From Anaeramoeba flamelloides (lineage: Eukaryota; Metamonada; Anaeramoebidae), in NCBI GenBank assembly GCA_027625915.1, contig JANTQA010000060.1, positions 2,728,001 to 2,792,000 on the forward strand: a DNA stretch of 64,000 bases, given 5' to 3'. This document shows positions 47,057-60,430 of the stretch, one piece after another. Positions within the stretch are counted from its first letter, which is position 1; every line of letters starts with the position of its first letter. The notes below the pieces were generated by a model. That model had not been told where the DNA came from, did not search any database, and was given only the letters and a program-made list of their open reading frames with translations. The position numbers and the translations under genes are program-made.

Positions 47057-47624
47057 TTAAGGATTACAATCCCTGAAATTTGAAAAAAGATTATCTTGTG
47101 TAGGGTGTAGTGAGTTGTCGATTTGGTTCTCAGCTGATCGATCTTGTACTTGGTATGGATTTTAATAGTGATTCAAATTGACAATTTTTGACAATTTATT
47201 TTTTTTTTATTTCTCAAAACCGGAATTGAAGAGTTTAAGTTTAATAGATTGATAGGTGTTCAAGAATAACTTTTGAATTTTGGGTTGTAGAATTGAATCT
47301 TGATTTACTTTTTGTCAATTAATCAAATGAAAAAAAAAAATTTTTTAAAAGCTCTCACATAAAACCAAACTTAATTAAAAATTTCAATCAACAACCTTCA
47401 AATCGCATTTTTTTCTAACTTAAGTTCTATCCAATTAATCTTAAACTCTTCAATTCCGGTTTTGAGAAATAAAAAAAAAATAAATTGTCAAAAATTGTCA
47501 ATTTGAATCACTATCAAAATCCATATTAAGTACATGATCGATCAGCTGAGAACCAAATTAACAAGTGGTAACAAACGACAAAAGATAATATTTTTGCAAA
47601 TTTCAGGGATTGTAAACCTTTAAG
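47057..47624. mobile_element. Inverted-repeat element, family 8 (568 bases)
   Basis: The two halves are inverted copies: the left end TTAAGGATTACAATCCCTGA with AAATTTG pairs with TTTCAGGGATTGTAAACCTT, and further in, GGTTCTCAGCTGATCGATC pairs with GATCGATCAGCTGAGAACC and GATTCAAATTGACAATTTTT with its complement. It is effectively a long palindrome with a centre near 47330. No frame. Confidence 0.7.
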
Positions 47625-48256
47625 CCTTTTTATAAATAAAAAAAAAATTATTAAATTCATAAATTTTGAGATTGATTAGATTTGATGAAAAACCAAATAT
47701 ATACAAGAAATAAGTTGAGACCAAACAACGAGAAAAAAAACAATCTTTTTGATTATATCAAAAAAAGAATTATTTAAGGTTATTTCCTAAAAAGAATCAA
47801 AATCTGAACTCTGATTATTCTGATACTATTCAATTTGCATTACATAAAAATAAAAAAAATAATTTCCTTTTTTTGTAATCAACATAATCTTAAATAAAAT
47901 TTTGATGATCGATCCTCTAAAAAACGAAATAAACATTTCGCAAAACCCAACAAATTATAATTTTGATAGATTCTTCAAATATTATAAACTTTAAAACATT
48001 CAAACATAAAAAAAAATAAAATAAACAAAAAAAATAAAACTAATAAATGAATTATCTGGGATAACTAATTAAAGAATTAAGATAACAAAATCTTTATTTT
48101 TGTAATATTTTGAAAAGATCCAAATAAATATAAAAGAGCGCGAATAAGTAAAAAAAATAACAAGATTCTTTTTCATTATTTTTTAAATATTATTATTTTA
48201 AATTAATATATTTAGCCAACATCTTTGAAAAATATTAATTCGAAAAATTAATTAAC

Positions 48257-49390
<1,134 letters not shown>

Positions 49391-49450
49391 TTATTAAAAT
49401 CTATTTTTGTTAGTTTATGAACCAAAAAAGAAAGGTTTTTTAATTTAATT

Positions 49451-49477
49451 GTATATAAAAAGGAGGAGGGGAAGAAG

Positions 49478-49512
<35 letters not shown>
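49451..49512 (-). promoter_or_regulatory. Candidate actin promoter: TATA-like motif and T tract
   Basis: On the minus strand, about 70 bases before the actin ATG, lies TTTTATATAC. Directly upstream of it, the plus strand shows a G/A-rich segment and over 30 consecutive A residues (T on the coding strand) at about 49479-49511. T tracts beside TATA motifs are known from dictyostelid actin promoters; the parallel here is inference. Confidence 0.4.
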
Positions 49513-50589
49513 AAAAAAAAGTCAAAAAAAGAATAAAAAAAAAAAATATTTACATTAAGATTTAAGAAAAAAAATGAATAAGAAAAAAAGTAAATTTACT
49601 TAAAAAGTCAAATTTTGTAATAAATAAAAAACACTAATTTTGGAAACTTACACGAAAAAACAGTCCTTTAAAAAATTTCTCCTTTTGGATCGAAAAAAAA
49701 ACTTAATTTTTTAAGAAGTTCAAAAAAATTTAAACATTATTGAAGGAAAAATAACATACCTTGAAATTGCATATTAAATATGTTCAAAATAATTTGAAAT
49801 TAATCAATTATTTTAAAGATTTAAAAAAAACTTAAAAATTAAGTTTTTTTCTTCAACTCAAAAAAGTAAGATAATTTTATTTTTAAAATTTGATCTTTAA
49901 ATTCTTTCACAATATTCAAGAAACCAAAATTAGATATATCTTAATTTTAATAAATTGTTGGATTTTCTTCATCAACTAAATTTCTTGAAAAATCACAAAA
50001 AGAGTTTTTACTTTTTTTTATAAAAAGAACGTTTTTTTAATAATTAATCCAAAATCCAATCATTTTCAAAGACCACTTAAAAAGGCTAACGAACTCTTTT
50101 GTTTCTCTTTAGTTTTTTGTCAAATAATAATAAAGTGAACTCAAAGTTTTATGATTAATTTTAACTGTTCAGCAATTGACAAAATAAAAATACACGAAAC
50201 TAAATTAAAATCAAACTTTGAGATATGTGTTTATGATTACAAATTGCTGTTGACATTTTTCGGGTATTTTACATCTTCAAAAATATAAATAGTGATGGTT
50301 GGGATGGATTGTGAATAAGGAAATTTTTTTAATGAGTTTTGGAAGATTATTTGGATCTTCTTATTATCACAAACCTATAAAAGCGAAAAAAAATTTTCAT
50401 ATAGCTTGGTTCTTCGACTTTGCACACTTTTAAATGAAAAACGGTTTAAATAATGAATCACCAATATAAAAAACCAATTAATTTCAAAGTTCCCAGAATA
50501 AAGCTATTTTGGAAGTCACTGTTTATTTACTTGTCGTGAATTTCAAACAATACTTTGAAAAATTGAATTTCTCACAAGAGACTTATTCT

Positions 50590-50830
50590 TACCAATCAAT
50601 TCTAATAAATTTCAAAAAATATTTAGTTCAATTTCCTTTTTATAAATCTTCAAACTTTTTCTACATCAAATAGTCCAGGACATGGAATAAGAAGAAGAAT
50701 TACTGGTTTTACAGAGTTTCTTAACACTTGATTTCCTAAAATGCTTTATTCAAAGTTTGAGCATAAAAATTTCAAAAATGGAAAATCAAGTAAAAATTTC
50801 TCAAACATAAATTGCAATTTATTGGTAACT
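50590..50830. repeat. Dispersed repeat, family 11, copy C
   Basis: Closest relative is 6106-6370: TTTTACAGAGTTTCTTAACA, TGCTTTATTCAAAGTTTGAG, GGAAAATCAAGTAAAAATTT and AACATAAATTGCA all have counterparts there in the same order. Confidence 0.55.
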
Positions 50831-51119
50831 AATTTTACAATTTTTGTATGTCATATACCACACCTTATCAAAACTATTTAACAACAACGTTGGCAATTCG
50901 CCAAATTGTCTCAAGAATTGATTTTAATCTCAGTTAAAATGTAAAAGAATGATCTTTAAAATATTCTCCAATTTGATTTAAAAAATCAGTTTATGTCATT
51001 TTTTAAATGATAAATTCAACAAAGAAATTTTGAGATACGTGAACTAAAACGTCTTGTTAATGAATTTGTATAAATGAAAGAGAAAAATTATTCCTTTTTT
51101 TTCAATTTCCTTTTGCAAA

Positions 51120-51235
51120 TCGATCGAGAGCCAAAAATTACAAACTATTTCTCTGAAAACTCAATTCAGGAAAGAAAAATCTGGAAAAGGAAGTGTAAAT
51201 TTTAACCCAATTATAATTCACATACCAGTAAAATA
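51120..51235. repeat. Family 9 element end
   Basis: Resembles the right end of the element at 38373-39712: AAAATTACAAACTATTTCTC, AACTCAATTC, GGAAAAGGAAGTGTAAATTT and ATACCAGTA follow in the same order as ACAAATTACAACC, AACTCTATTC, GGAAAATGAAGTGATC and ATACCAGTA there. A possible inverse partner lies at 53660-53700, which would make a 2.6 kb element containing the hairpin and two nested elements. Confidence 0.45.
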
Positions 51236-51460
51236 ATGAAGAGTAGAGTATTTTGTCTATTTGCTTTTGGAACAGCAGGATCACTTAACAAAAACTAAAC
51301 ACATTTGACTTATTTAATGTGGTTTTTTGATAAAGTCTTTTTGATAAAAATCATTTCTCTCAAAACGTAATTGTTTATATCAGGATAAATTAAGTTTGGG
51401 TATTGTGGGAAAGGTTTTGAATAATTTTTCACATAAAGTATCTTTTGGAAATTCTATATA

Positions 51461-51935
51461 CAGTGGTGTCAACAACCCGTGTTTTTTATTTTAATCCATT
51501 ACTAAAATTTAACTCATGCAAAAAATATTGGCTGACTCTAGAAATAAAAGAAACAAATCAATGGGGTGGCAACAGTATATAAACAAGAAATAGGGTTCTT
51601 TAAATAAATTTTAAAAAAGAATTATGAAGATACTGGAAGATTAAAATGTTATTTTTTGACAAAAAAATGAGAATAATTTCATTTTTTGAATTTTTATAAA
51701 AAAATCATTTAATCTCACAAATTTTGTAAATATGATGAAATTTTTGAAACAAAAGCATTTAATATAATTGAGCCATTTCAATTAATCAAAGATCTAACCT
51801 CTAAAGTCAATTTTGTTCTGAACCAAGAATCTATTAGTGATTTCCTATCTTCCAATACCCAAGTCTGAAAAAAAAACACGAGTTAAATTTTAGTAATGGG
51901 TTAAAGGTTGTCTGGACGGGTTATTTCCACCACTG
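51461..51935. mobile_element. Mariner-type non-autonomous element, family 4, intact-looking
   Basis: 475 bases flanked by TA at 51459-51460 and 51936-51937. Left end CAGTGGTGTCAACAACCCGT, right end read back CAGTGGTGGAAATAACCCGT; both arms continue with the same AACCCATTACTAAAATTTAA block. CAGTGGTG after a TA target is typical of Tc1-like transposon ends. The interior is AT-rich without a transposase frame. An older reversed relative is at 5648-6105. Confidence 0.85.
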
Positions 51936-52454
51936 TACAAAAAGGAATCAATTGTTTTTATTTAAAATAATATTGTGCCAGTTAGATAAAAAATGATTTA
52001 ATTTTTATGAAAATTGGGATTTGACAAATTCAATAAAATACCAAATCTATCAGGGTACATTTATCAAAAAGATTTCTGTTTTAAAATACCAAATAATTAT
52101 TCTTCAAAAATTTTCAATCCTTACTACTTTAGCTTTCAGGGTCATTTGTAAAACCCTCTTAGTTTAACTCACAAATAAAAAAAAAAACTATAGAAAAACC
52201 TCTATAATGTGTGAAGATTTTAAAAAATTGCGTTGTCAAACATTTTTTTCGGCTTATTTTTGCAAACCTTCTTTTTCATTTGTTGATAAAAGGCCAGAAA
52301 AATTTTGTAAAAATTTTGTCATTTATTCCTTCTAAGATCCGACTGAATAAAAATTTATTAATTTTAAAAACCACCAAAACACCCAAATAAAAGTATATAA
52401 TACTTTGAATTTCAATTACAAAGATTACCCTTAAAATTTCTTCAAAAATAATAT

Positions 52455-52879
52455 GACTATTTGGAAAAAAAGTTCAACTAGGGAAAAAAAGCCCAACAGA
52501 GTTTTTAATTGTGAAATTTTCTGAAAAGGATAAGGAAGATCAATTGAAAAAAGGAAAAAATTAACTTCAAAGAATAATCCTTTTATTATTTTCAATCAAC
52601 CCAGCAAAAAAAATTAAATATACTAGATTATTGAAATAGTTATAATAGTTTCGAGATCTCAAAAATGGTCAATTTTTTCAACAAATTTTTAATAATTGAT
52701 TAATCAAAGATAAATCTATACAAAACATAGTATTAAAAAAAATTTTATTTTTTTGAATCTTCCATTTTCTCTTTAATCATTTATTTTTTTTTTTTGATTA
52801 ATTGATCTTACTTTTTCTTTTCAGTATATATTAATGTCCGCAATTAAAAACCATGTTGGACTTTTTTTCCCAAATTGTT
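52455..52879. mobile_element. Inverted-repeat element, family 3, copy B
   Basis: Left end TTTGGAAAAAAAGTTCAAC with AAAAAAAGCCCAACAGAG and TTTTTAATTGTGAAA; right end GCAATTAAAAACCATGTTGG and ACTTTTTTTCCCAAATTG. Interior blocks match 38948-39381 in the opposite orientation. Confidence 0.7.
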
Positions 52880-53115
52880 ATTATTCATTCCCCCCTTTAA
52901 CACTTGGGGAATCAACTACAAAATGAATTGTATGATTTTTTTTTTTTTCTTTGAAGTGATACAAATTGAAAAATTGGGGATTAGAACAATTTACTTCGAA
53001 TTACAATACCCGATTAATAATACCCAGGCAAAAAAAGTCTAATATCTTCACAAATTTTCAGATATATAAAAAACTTTATTTTCGATTATATTGACCCATA
53101 TACATAATCAGAAGG

Positions 53116-53490
53116 CAACGTCTTAATATTTTAAGTTTTTTTACTAACTTTGTCATATTTCCAAAAACTCAAAAATATTCCTTGCATCCCAACTGGCGAG
53201 GTTTTTCCTCAACGAACTTGGGGTTTATAATAACATAACAATTAATTTAATAATAGAATAAAAATGTTTGAGGAAGAAACAGAAATTTGGAAATTGAAAA
53301 TGATTCCAAGAAATCAAAAAAACAAAAACAAACCCCGAACATTTTTATTCTATTATTAAATTAATTGTTATGTTATTATAAACCCCAAGTTCGTTGAGGA
53401 AAAACCTCGCCAGTTGGGATGCAATGAATATTTTTGAGTTTTTGGAAATATGAAAAATTTAGTTAACAAACTTAAAACATTAAGACATTG
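53116..53490. repeat. Near-perfect 375-base hairpin
   Basis: Two arms of about 153 bases (53116-53268 and 53338-53490) are inverted copies around a 69-base loop. The inner ~125 bases, which include GCATCCCAACTGGCGAGG and AACTTGGGGTTTATAATAAC, differ at about one position; most mismatches lie at the outer base of the stem. It is less AT-rich than its surroundings. No terminal target duplication was found. Confidence 0.9.
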
Positions 53491-54087
53491 TTTTTGTATT
53501 ACTATAATGAAATTTTTTTATTTCATTACTTTTTTTTTTGGATTATCCGGAATAAAACAGTCAAAGGAACTTATCTGGAAAAAAGATGAATACCTGTTAT
53601 CTTTATTTCAATTTTGTAATTTTTTTTTTATTTCGGGTTCTTATTTGTATTTGAATTAAAAATGGGAAATATTTTCACTTTCTTTTCCAGATTTTTCTTT
53701 TTTTTAATACTGATTACAAACTATAACCTATTTATTTGAGAACTTTCTTTAGAAAAAAAAAATATGGAAAAGGGGATTAATAATATTTTACTTTTTTGCT
53801 CGATTCCAAAATATTTTTTTTTCTCTATCATCTAAATTACTAATTTACCATTAGTAATCAAAGCTGTAAGAGGATCTTTGATCACCCCCTTCAACCAATA
53901 AAAAAAAATATTTTCCTTTTTTAATCAAACCCAGTATCTCAAAAAAGATATTTAAACTGTACACCATAAAAAAGTACCAAACAAATGAATAAGTATGCCA
54001 ATTACAATCTATTATGTATTATAACTATACTTGAAAAGGATATTGGAATGAATTTTTTTTTCGACATTATTCTCAAATATAAGTATA

Positions 54088-54594
54088 GCTGTGAAAAAAA
54101 TACCTGGTATGGAAAAAATCCCTGACAAGATGTTTAATTGTAAATATTTATCTAAAATTGTTGTGAAATTGGAAATCTTTTCAATCAAACCCTTTTTATA
54201 AATAACCAAATTTTTTATGGGCTCTAATAATAAACCTAACCTAACGTTCATTAAATCAGGGTGAATATAGAATGGTAAAGTAATCGTTTGATAGTATAAG
54301 TAGACCAATTTTTTTTTTTTTGAAAAACAATCGAGTTTTATACTGGTTTATTAGAATTAGGAAAATGATAGTTTTTATTTTTGTTGCTTTTTTTTGATTG
54401 ATTGAATAGTATTTCGAACAGATCTAATTTCATTAATCATCAATCTAATAAGTGGGTGAGTTATAATTTTAGTAGTTTGATTCTTAACTAAAAGGTTTTT
54501 TTTTTAAATAAAAATTATTACACAAAAATTTTCAATATCAACAATTAAAAATCTTGTCAGGGATTATTTTCATGTACGGTATTTTTTTCACTGC
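54088..54594. mobile_element. TA-flanked inverted-repeat element, family 6 (507 bases)
   Basis: Flanked by TA (54086-54087 and 54595-54596). Left end GCTGTGAAAAAAATACC and then AATCCCTGACAAGATGTTTA; the right end reads back GCAGTGAAAAAAATACC and AATCCCTGACAAGATTTTTA. The ~75-base ends are well conserved. Only one copy in this window; no transposase recognised. Confidence 0.8.
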
Positions 54595-55556
54595 TATTTC
54601 CAAAATTGTATTTTTTTTTATACCTCAAATTTTCTTTCAAACTTAATGTCTGAAAAAATGGAACAAGTAGTGTAATGTACATCCTAAATTATATTTACCT
54701 GTGAATTTTGTTCATTAAGCGTGATTTATAAAAGAATGAGTTGAGCACTGAGGATACTTCTTTAACTTATAATTATTATTTATACAAGATTTTAGTCAAT
54801 CTGCCAACCGAATGGAAACCAGAAGAAAATTAATTTTTTAATCTGATAATTAATGTAATTTGACTCTTGTGATCCATTTTCAAAATTAATTGATTTTTGA
54901 AGATTCTTATATTGATGAAATGGGAATATAATTAAATTTCAAATTTGGCCAAATTTCAAAATAGGTTAAATTGAAATTTTTCATATTTTTGAAGAGTTTC
55001 TTGATTATTATTATTGGTATGAAAGTTTTTAATGTTTTTTTATAATTGTGGGAGCAATAATCAAAAAGAGTATTTCGTGATTGGTAGTATTTTATTACTT
55101 AAATGACAGAAAATTCAAAAGCTTACAATCATCAATACTAAATATTTTTCAAAATTTATTCGAAACCCAAATTTAACATAAAAAGTTAAGTGTAATTTTT
55201 TTACCATTCAAACAAGATGCAAAAGTCTTATTGGGATCGTAATTATTTTTGTTTCAAAATCATAATCAGAACCCATAAAATACCATACAAACCACCCAAG
55301 CCTACCCTAACATACATTAAACTACTCATAAATGGGGATTTAAAGACACAAAGTCAATATATTTCAATGTAATCGACTATTTTGAAAAAAATGAGAAATT
55401 TGACCATTTTTAAAATTTAATAATTTTCCCGATCAAATCATTATTTCTCTTATTCAAAATTATATATAAACCTGATCATAATTTAGATGTATCATATTGG
55501 AATTAATCTACTTCCTAGTATAATAGAAGTCCTTAACTATAAAAAAGAAGTTGAAT

Positions 55557-55582
55557 GGTGGTGGTGGTGGTGGGGGGGGGGG
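55557..55582. repeat. GGT repeat merging into a G run
   Basis: Six GGT-like triplets followed by about 12 G residues, a strong exception in this AT-rich sequence and able in principle to form a G-quadruplex. Confidence 0.9.
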
Positions 55583-57293
55583 TTAAAAGCTTTATAACAA
55601 TTTATTTAAATTTCAAAAACTTTTAACAAGACAATTCAATAACACAATAAATAAACTTATAAAGAGAATTAAAGAAAAAATAAATAAAAGCATAAAAGAA
55701 AAAATACTTACATTCTACTAGCATGAATAAATTATAAAAAGGTTAATATGAAAATAACTTTTTTTAATAACAATTACCTATATATTGTGAAAACCATCTT
55801 TAATTCATTCACATGATGAATAAATAACTAAATAAAATAATAAATTAATTGGAATCAATTTTGAATATTGATATAAATATTAATGTTATAGTTTCATATT
55901 TAAATCTTCTTAGCATAACCACACACTTCCAAATAATTACAACCCTTTAAAATTAATTATGAATATAAATAAATAATATCAAATTATATATTTTTATACT
56001 TACAAAAAACATTTTATAATAACAAATAGATTATTTCAAATTCAAAATATATCCAATTTTAATTATTTGAAAATAAATAACAAAAGTTAATTTTTAAGAA
56101 TTATTATTTAGAGATATTTTGTTATTTTTTTGAGTTAAAATAGGGCAAACTTTTTGAAAAAAAGTTTAAAAACAAACAATAATAGTTCTAAAGTTCGAAA
56201 AAAATAAGATATTTTCATCTAAAAAAACTCAAAAGAATTCTGTAGAAAATATTTGATACTTTTATAAGATAAAGACTCAAATAACTTTATTATTAGATTT
56301 AAATTTTATTAAAATGAATAAAAAAAGATAAAAAAAAATACAAAAATATTAAATTAATTGATAAAAAAAAATATGAAATAATTATTTACATAATATAGCA
56401 CAATAAAATAATTATTATTTACAAGATATCATAGTATTAAATAAAATAGAAATCTTGTTAATATTGAAACTTGGGATTGCTCTTTCATTAAAGTATAATT
56501 TTGAACAAAATTTTATAATTATTTATTGTTTCTTTGAGATCTCTAAAATATTTGAATTTGGAGAACATTTTGAATATAAAATAATATTCATATAATAGCT
56601 AAATAAAATATAATAATTTCTACGAATGCCAATTGAAGGTTTTTATCCTAGAACTCAAAAAAATAATCTCTTTAAAAAATTAAATAAATTTCTTGAAATT
56701 TCCTAACAAAGATTTTTTGAATTCTATTTTCTCTGAAATTGGAATTTAGACTTGGAAAATATAAGTTTTACAATTTTTTTTCTTTTGTATTTTATTGAAG
56801 AATTGAGAACCCAAGATCACCAACACAATTTTTAACATACTAGCGCCCCATTCAACACAGTGGTTGTTAAGGTGTTACTTTGATTAAGGGACTAATCTAG
56901 ATTAAATTATTTTACCTAAATTTAATAGAGATTGAGAAAATTTATTGCCAATAACCTAGATTTGAAAAAATCCTGTTTATTTTCAATATTAAACTTATTT
57001 CTAGATAAGGAACCCCTATTTGAAATAGGCCAAAAAAATAAATTACGGAGACTATTTCCTTAAAGAACAAAAAATTTCTCGAATACTTTAAAAATTCGAT
57101 AACTTGCAAAACAATTGTGTCTTTTTTTAGTTTTTGTAATTTTCTTATTAAATCTATTACTTGTTTTAATAATCTTTTGAAAGATGTGTGTATAAGAATA
57201 GAATACTTTACACACAAATTTTCAGATTGACTTTCAAGATAGAACTTATCATTTTTTTAAGATTTCTTTTATTTTTTCATCCAATTTTTTCAA

Positions 57294-58600
57294 ATGGGAA
57301 TAGCAACAGAAGTGTATGTGGCTATTGTCGCATGTATCCTAAGTTCAATTGGATCTTTTTTAATTATTCTGTTAAATATTCGATTTTCAGACTATCGATC
57401 AAATTTCTTTCGGAAATTAATTTGGGTCTTATCTTCTTATGATTTCCTGCTCACAGTCCTTTTTTTTTTCCCCGAATCAAACAAAAATTCTTGTACGTTT
57501 CAATCATACTCACTCGTATTTGCTGGATCCATGGCACCCAATTTCTCTTTTTGTATTGCGATCATCACTTATTTAAATATTTCCAAGAATTATCCTATTT
57601 GGAAATTACAAAAAATCGCAATTTACCTTCACGCAGCATCATTTTGTGCTTCTCTCGGGATTATGATTTTTTCTCTTTTTACTGCAGAAGTCGGGCCTTA
57701 TCCAGAAACTTATTGGTAAAAAATACCTAACCCAAAATTCTTTCTACTTTTTCCATTCAGCTTTTAAGAGTATTTTGGAACAAAACAAAAAAAAAAAAAA
57801 AAACATTTAATTTTTTTCTTTTTCAACTTTTCTCTTTTTTATTTCTAACTTTACCTTTTTTATTTTTTTGTTTTACAAAACAAAAATTTACCTTCCAATA
57901 TCAACAAAAATAATTGCAATAACAAAAAAATTAACAAAAACAAAAACAACAACAATAACAAAAATTAAAAATAACAAAAACATTCGCACTGACAAAAATA
58001 ATTCTAATTCGAACAATTACAATAACAACCACAAACCCCATAATCAGGTGTTTTATTCACGGAAGGCTTGCAAAGGGATTTTATTATGGGATGATTTGGA
58101 TTAGCTGCCTGGGATCAACGATAATGTATATTTTAATTGTCAAAAAGATCACCCAAGTCTCACGGGCAATTGAACGAATGATGAACCTGGAAGACGCGAA
58201 AAAACGAAGGGAGGTTCTCCGAAGCCAAATCCGGATGTCAATTATCCCCTTGGCACTAATTATTACATGGTTCTTCCCGTCGATCAGGAGAGGACGAGAA
58301 ATCTTCTCTCCTGACTCCAAAGAAATCCCCTGGTTAAATATCCTCCAATCGCTAACAAACCCACTACAGGGGTTTCTTGATTGTATTGTGTTTGTCTTTT
58401 GTAGCAAATACTCAAGAGACAAGTTATATGAAATGTTTTGTTGTAAAGAATGGAAAAAGAGCTCTTCAATGAAAGTGATAAGCGTCTCTCAGGAAAAAAA
58501 AGACCCGCTTTTAATAAGCGCAGAAGAATTTACGTCAAATCCTTCAGAAAAAGATGCAGATTCAGTAATAAGCTTATCAGAAAGCATAAACAACAATTAA
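57294..58600 (+). CDS. Seven-transmembrane receptor, cAMP-receptor-like, two exons (324 aa)
   Basis: Predicted G-protein-coupled receptor of the plasma membrane. Exons 57294-57715 and 58048-58600 join in phase (TAT TG|G TGT), removing a 332-base intron. Seven hydrophobic segments are visible: about residues 7-30 (VYVAIVACILSSIGSFLIIL), 41-60 (LIWVLSSYDFLLTVLFFF), 70-97, 105-128, 155-177 (FYYGMIWISCLGSTIMYILI), 215-232 and 248-270. A Cys before helix 3 (NSCTF) and one in the second extracellular loop (YWCF) could form the usual disulfide. Helix 7 contains NPLQGFLDCIVFVF, like the NPxQGF-N-xVY motif of the slime-mould cAMP receptor/GPR1 (class E-like) group. The tail is Ser-rich, a possible kinase target. 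Ligand unknown. The start is the first ATG before helix 1. Confidence 0.85.
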
Positions 58601-59639
58601 TTATCGTTTGTTTTTTTTTTTTATTATTTTTATGGCTTTTGTATTGATCTTGAAAGACGAAATATTTTTCAACCATTTTCTTTTCTCAACGAATTTTATT
58701 TTCCTAAAAAATAGTAAAAAAAAGACTCTTTATACAAATTTATCCGAATCCAATTTCATATTTGAAATGAAAACAACTTTTTCACAAATGGCGAAATTTT
58801 CCTGACTGTTATTGATTTTGAATGTTGGTTTACAACCGATTGCTAATTTTCGATCATCTATTTGTAATATTGAAATTTTTTTCAATTTTTATTTTTTTTA
58901 TCAGATTTAATATCTGTTTATATGTTTATTAATATCTGTTTATTCACATCTATTTATTAATACAAAATATTAAATTCCTTACAAAACTAAATAACCATAT
59001 TTTGGTAATTGTTCTTTTTCTTTTTATTTCTTTTTCTTCCCCCCCTTTCTGTTATCGGGGCATTTTCAATAAGTTTACAGACCAATGAATAAAAAGATTA
59101 ACATTCTTAAAATTTATAATTAAATAAACTTTGTTTCTGTCAAAGGGGTAGTCACAAAAAAATTCCAAATATCAATTATTTTTTATAATTGAACTTTAAA
59201 GAGTAAATAAGAAATAAGCAGAATAGTACACATTAGAGAATAGTGGACATCCGTATTAAGTAAGTTTTGTAAATCGATATATTAGGGATTTTCCTTAATA
59301 GAAATTGTGGAACAAAAAAAAATAATTTGAAAAAAATGTCTTTATTATTTTGTTTTAAAACATCAAGTCGAAATAAAAAATGATTAAAAAGCATGAGATA
59401 TCCCTCCTTTTTTTGATTTTAGATTTTTTATTTCAAAATTGCTTTTTGTAATTTATGCTACATTGTTTATTTTATGGATTTTATTTTACCGAATTTATTT
59501 TTCGTAAAAGATATTATGTAATTTCTGTTCCAAAATACATAATTTTTGATAATTTTTTTTTTATAAAATTAAAGGCTTAGTAAAAATGGAAAATTAAAAT
59601 AATTTAAAAGTAATCAGACTAATTAGAAAACCCAGAAAC

Positions 59640-59800
59640 ATTAAACTCAATGAGAAGAAACAAACGTCCATAAAAAAACTGTTTGAAGAGATAGGATATT
59701 AGCTTTATAGAAGTATGCTAGATTGAAAAATAAATTAGTATGATATCACATCCTATGTAAGAGTAAGTCTTATTAAATATTAGAAAATCTGGAAATAACG
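59640..59800 (+). mobile_element. Possible LINE 3' coding remnant
   Basis: The plus strand reads KKQTSIKKLFEEIGY and then, across stops, LYRSML and KIN segments, like the region after the RT domain in LINE proteins (xTSIxxLYEEIGxLPLxxR). Too short and broken for certainty. Confidence 0.35.
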
Positions 59801-60179
59801 ATATGTATTAACAAATTATAAGTCAAATTAAGATACTCAGAAAAAGAAATAATTAAAATCAAAACTCTTATTTTTTTTATTTTGCTTCATTTTTTTAATT
59901 AAAATACTATATTGATTTTAAGATCTTTAAATTTAAAAAAAATCATATATTTTGAAATTTCCTTCTCTAATGCATTTTCCGTAATTTCGGTTTCATAATT
60001 CATATTCAGCAAAATCTTTACATCAAAAGACTACTGATCTTGAAAATTTAAACCAAAAAAAATCTAATTTTTAATTTCTGTTCAGTAATTCATTTTCTGG
60101 AAAAGTATTATGTATTAAAGCTAAGTTTCGTAAAAATTGAAAAAAATAAAATTCTTAATAACTCTTTATAAAAAAAAAA

Positions 60180-60430
60180 CAATATAGTTCATTTTGATCT
60201 TCAATTGAAGATCAAAGAAAATTCCAATAGAAATCAACATGATTTTCTCGACAATCGTTTTTAACTGTTTTAATAAGATTAAAATAATACATTTTTACTT
60301 AGCAACCATCGATCTTTAAGTAAAAAAAAATTTTTACATATGAATTAGGTTTCAAAAAATCTTTTGGAATGTATTCATATGAAAAAATAAAATAGAAAAT
60401 TTTTAGTGATATAAAACTATTGCTTCATTA
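60180..60430 (-). repeat. Dispersed repeat, family 13, copy C
   Basis: In reverse orientation it shares GATCTTCAATTGAAGATCAA and AATTCCAATAGAAATCAA with the copies at 27480-27770 and 35150-35470. Limits approximate. Confidence 0.45.

Larger units (their letters stand above)
45227..48256. other. Intergenic region between LSM8 and actin
   Basis: About 3 kb between convergent genes LSM8 (plus) and actin (minus). It holds two related inverted-repeat elements (about 46300-46680 and 47057-47624). 45230-46290 is AT-rich with nothing recognisable. Both genes' 3' untranslated regions must lie here. Confidence 0.55.

Noticed and set aside
53450-53659. 69-residue plus-strand ORF
   Set aside because: It begins in one arm of the hairpin and continues as T-rich translation.
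54012-54308. 98-residue minus-strand ORF
   Set aside because: It lies across the terminal repeat of a TA-flanked element and shows no transposase motif.
58091-58600. Separate gene starting at 58091
   Set aside because: It is the second half of the seven-helix receptor, in phase with the exon ending at 57715.
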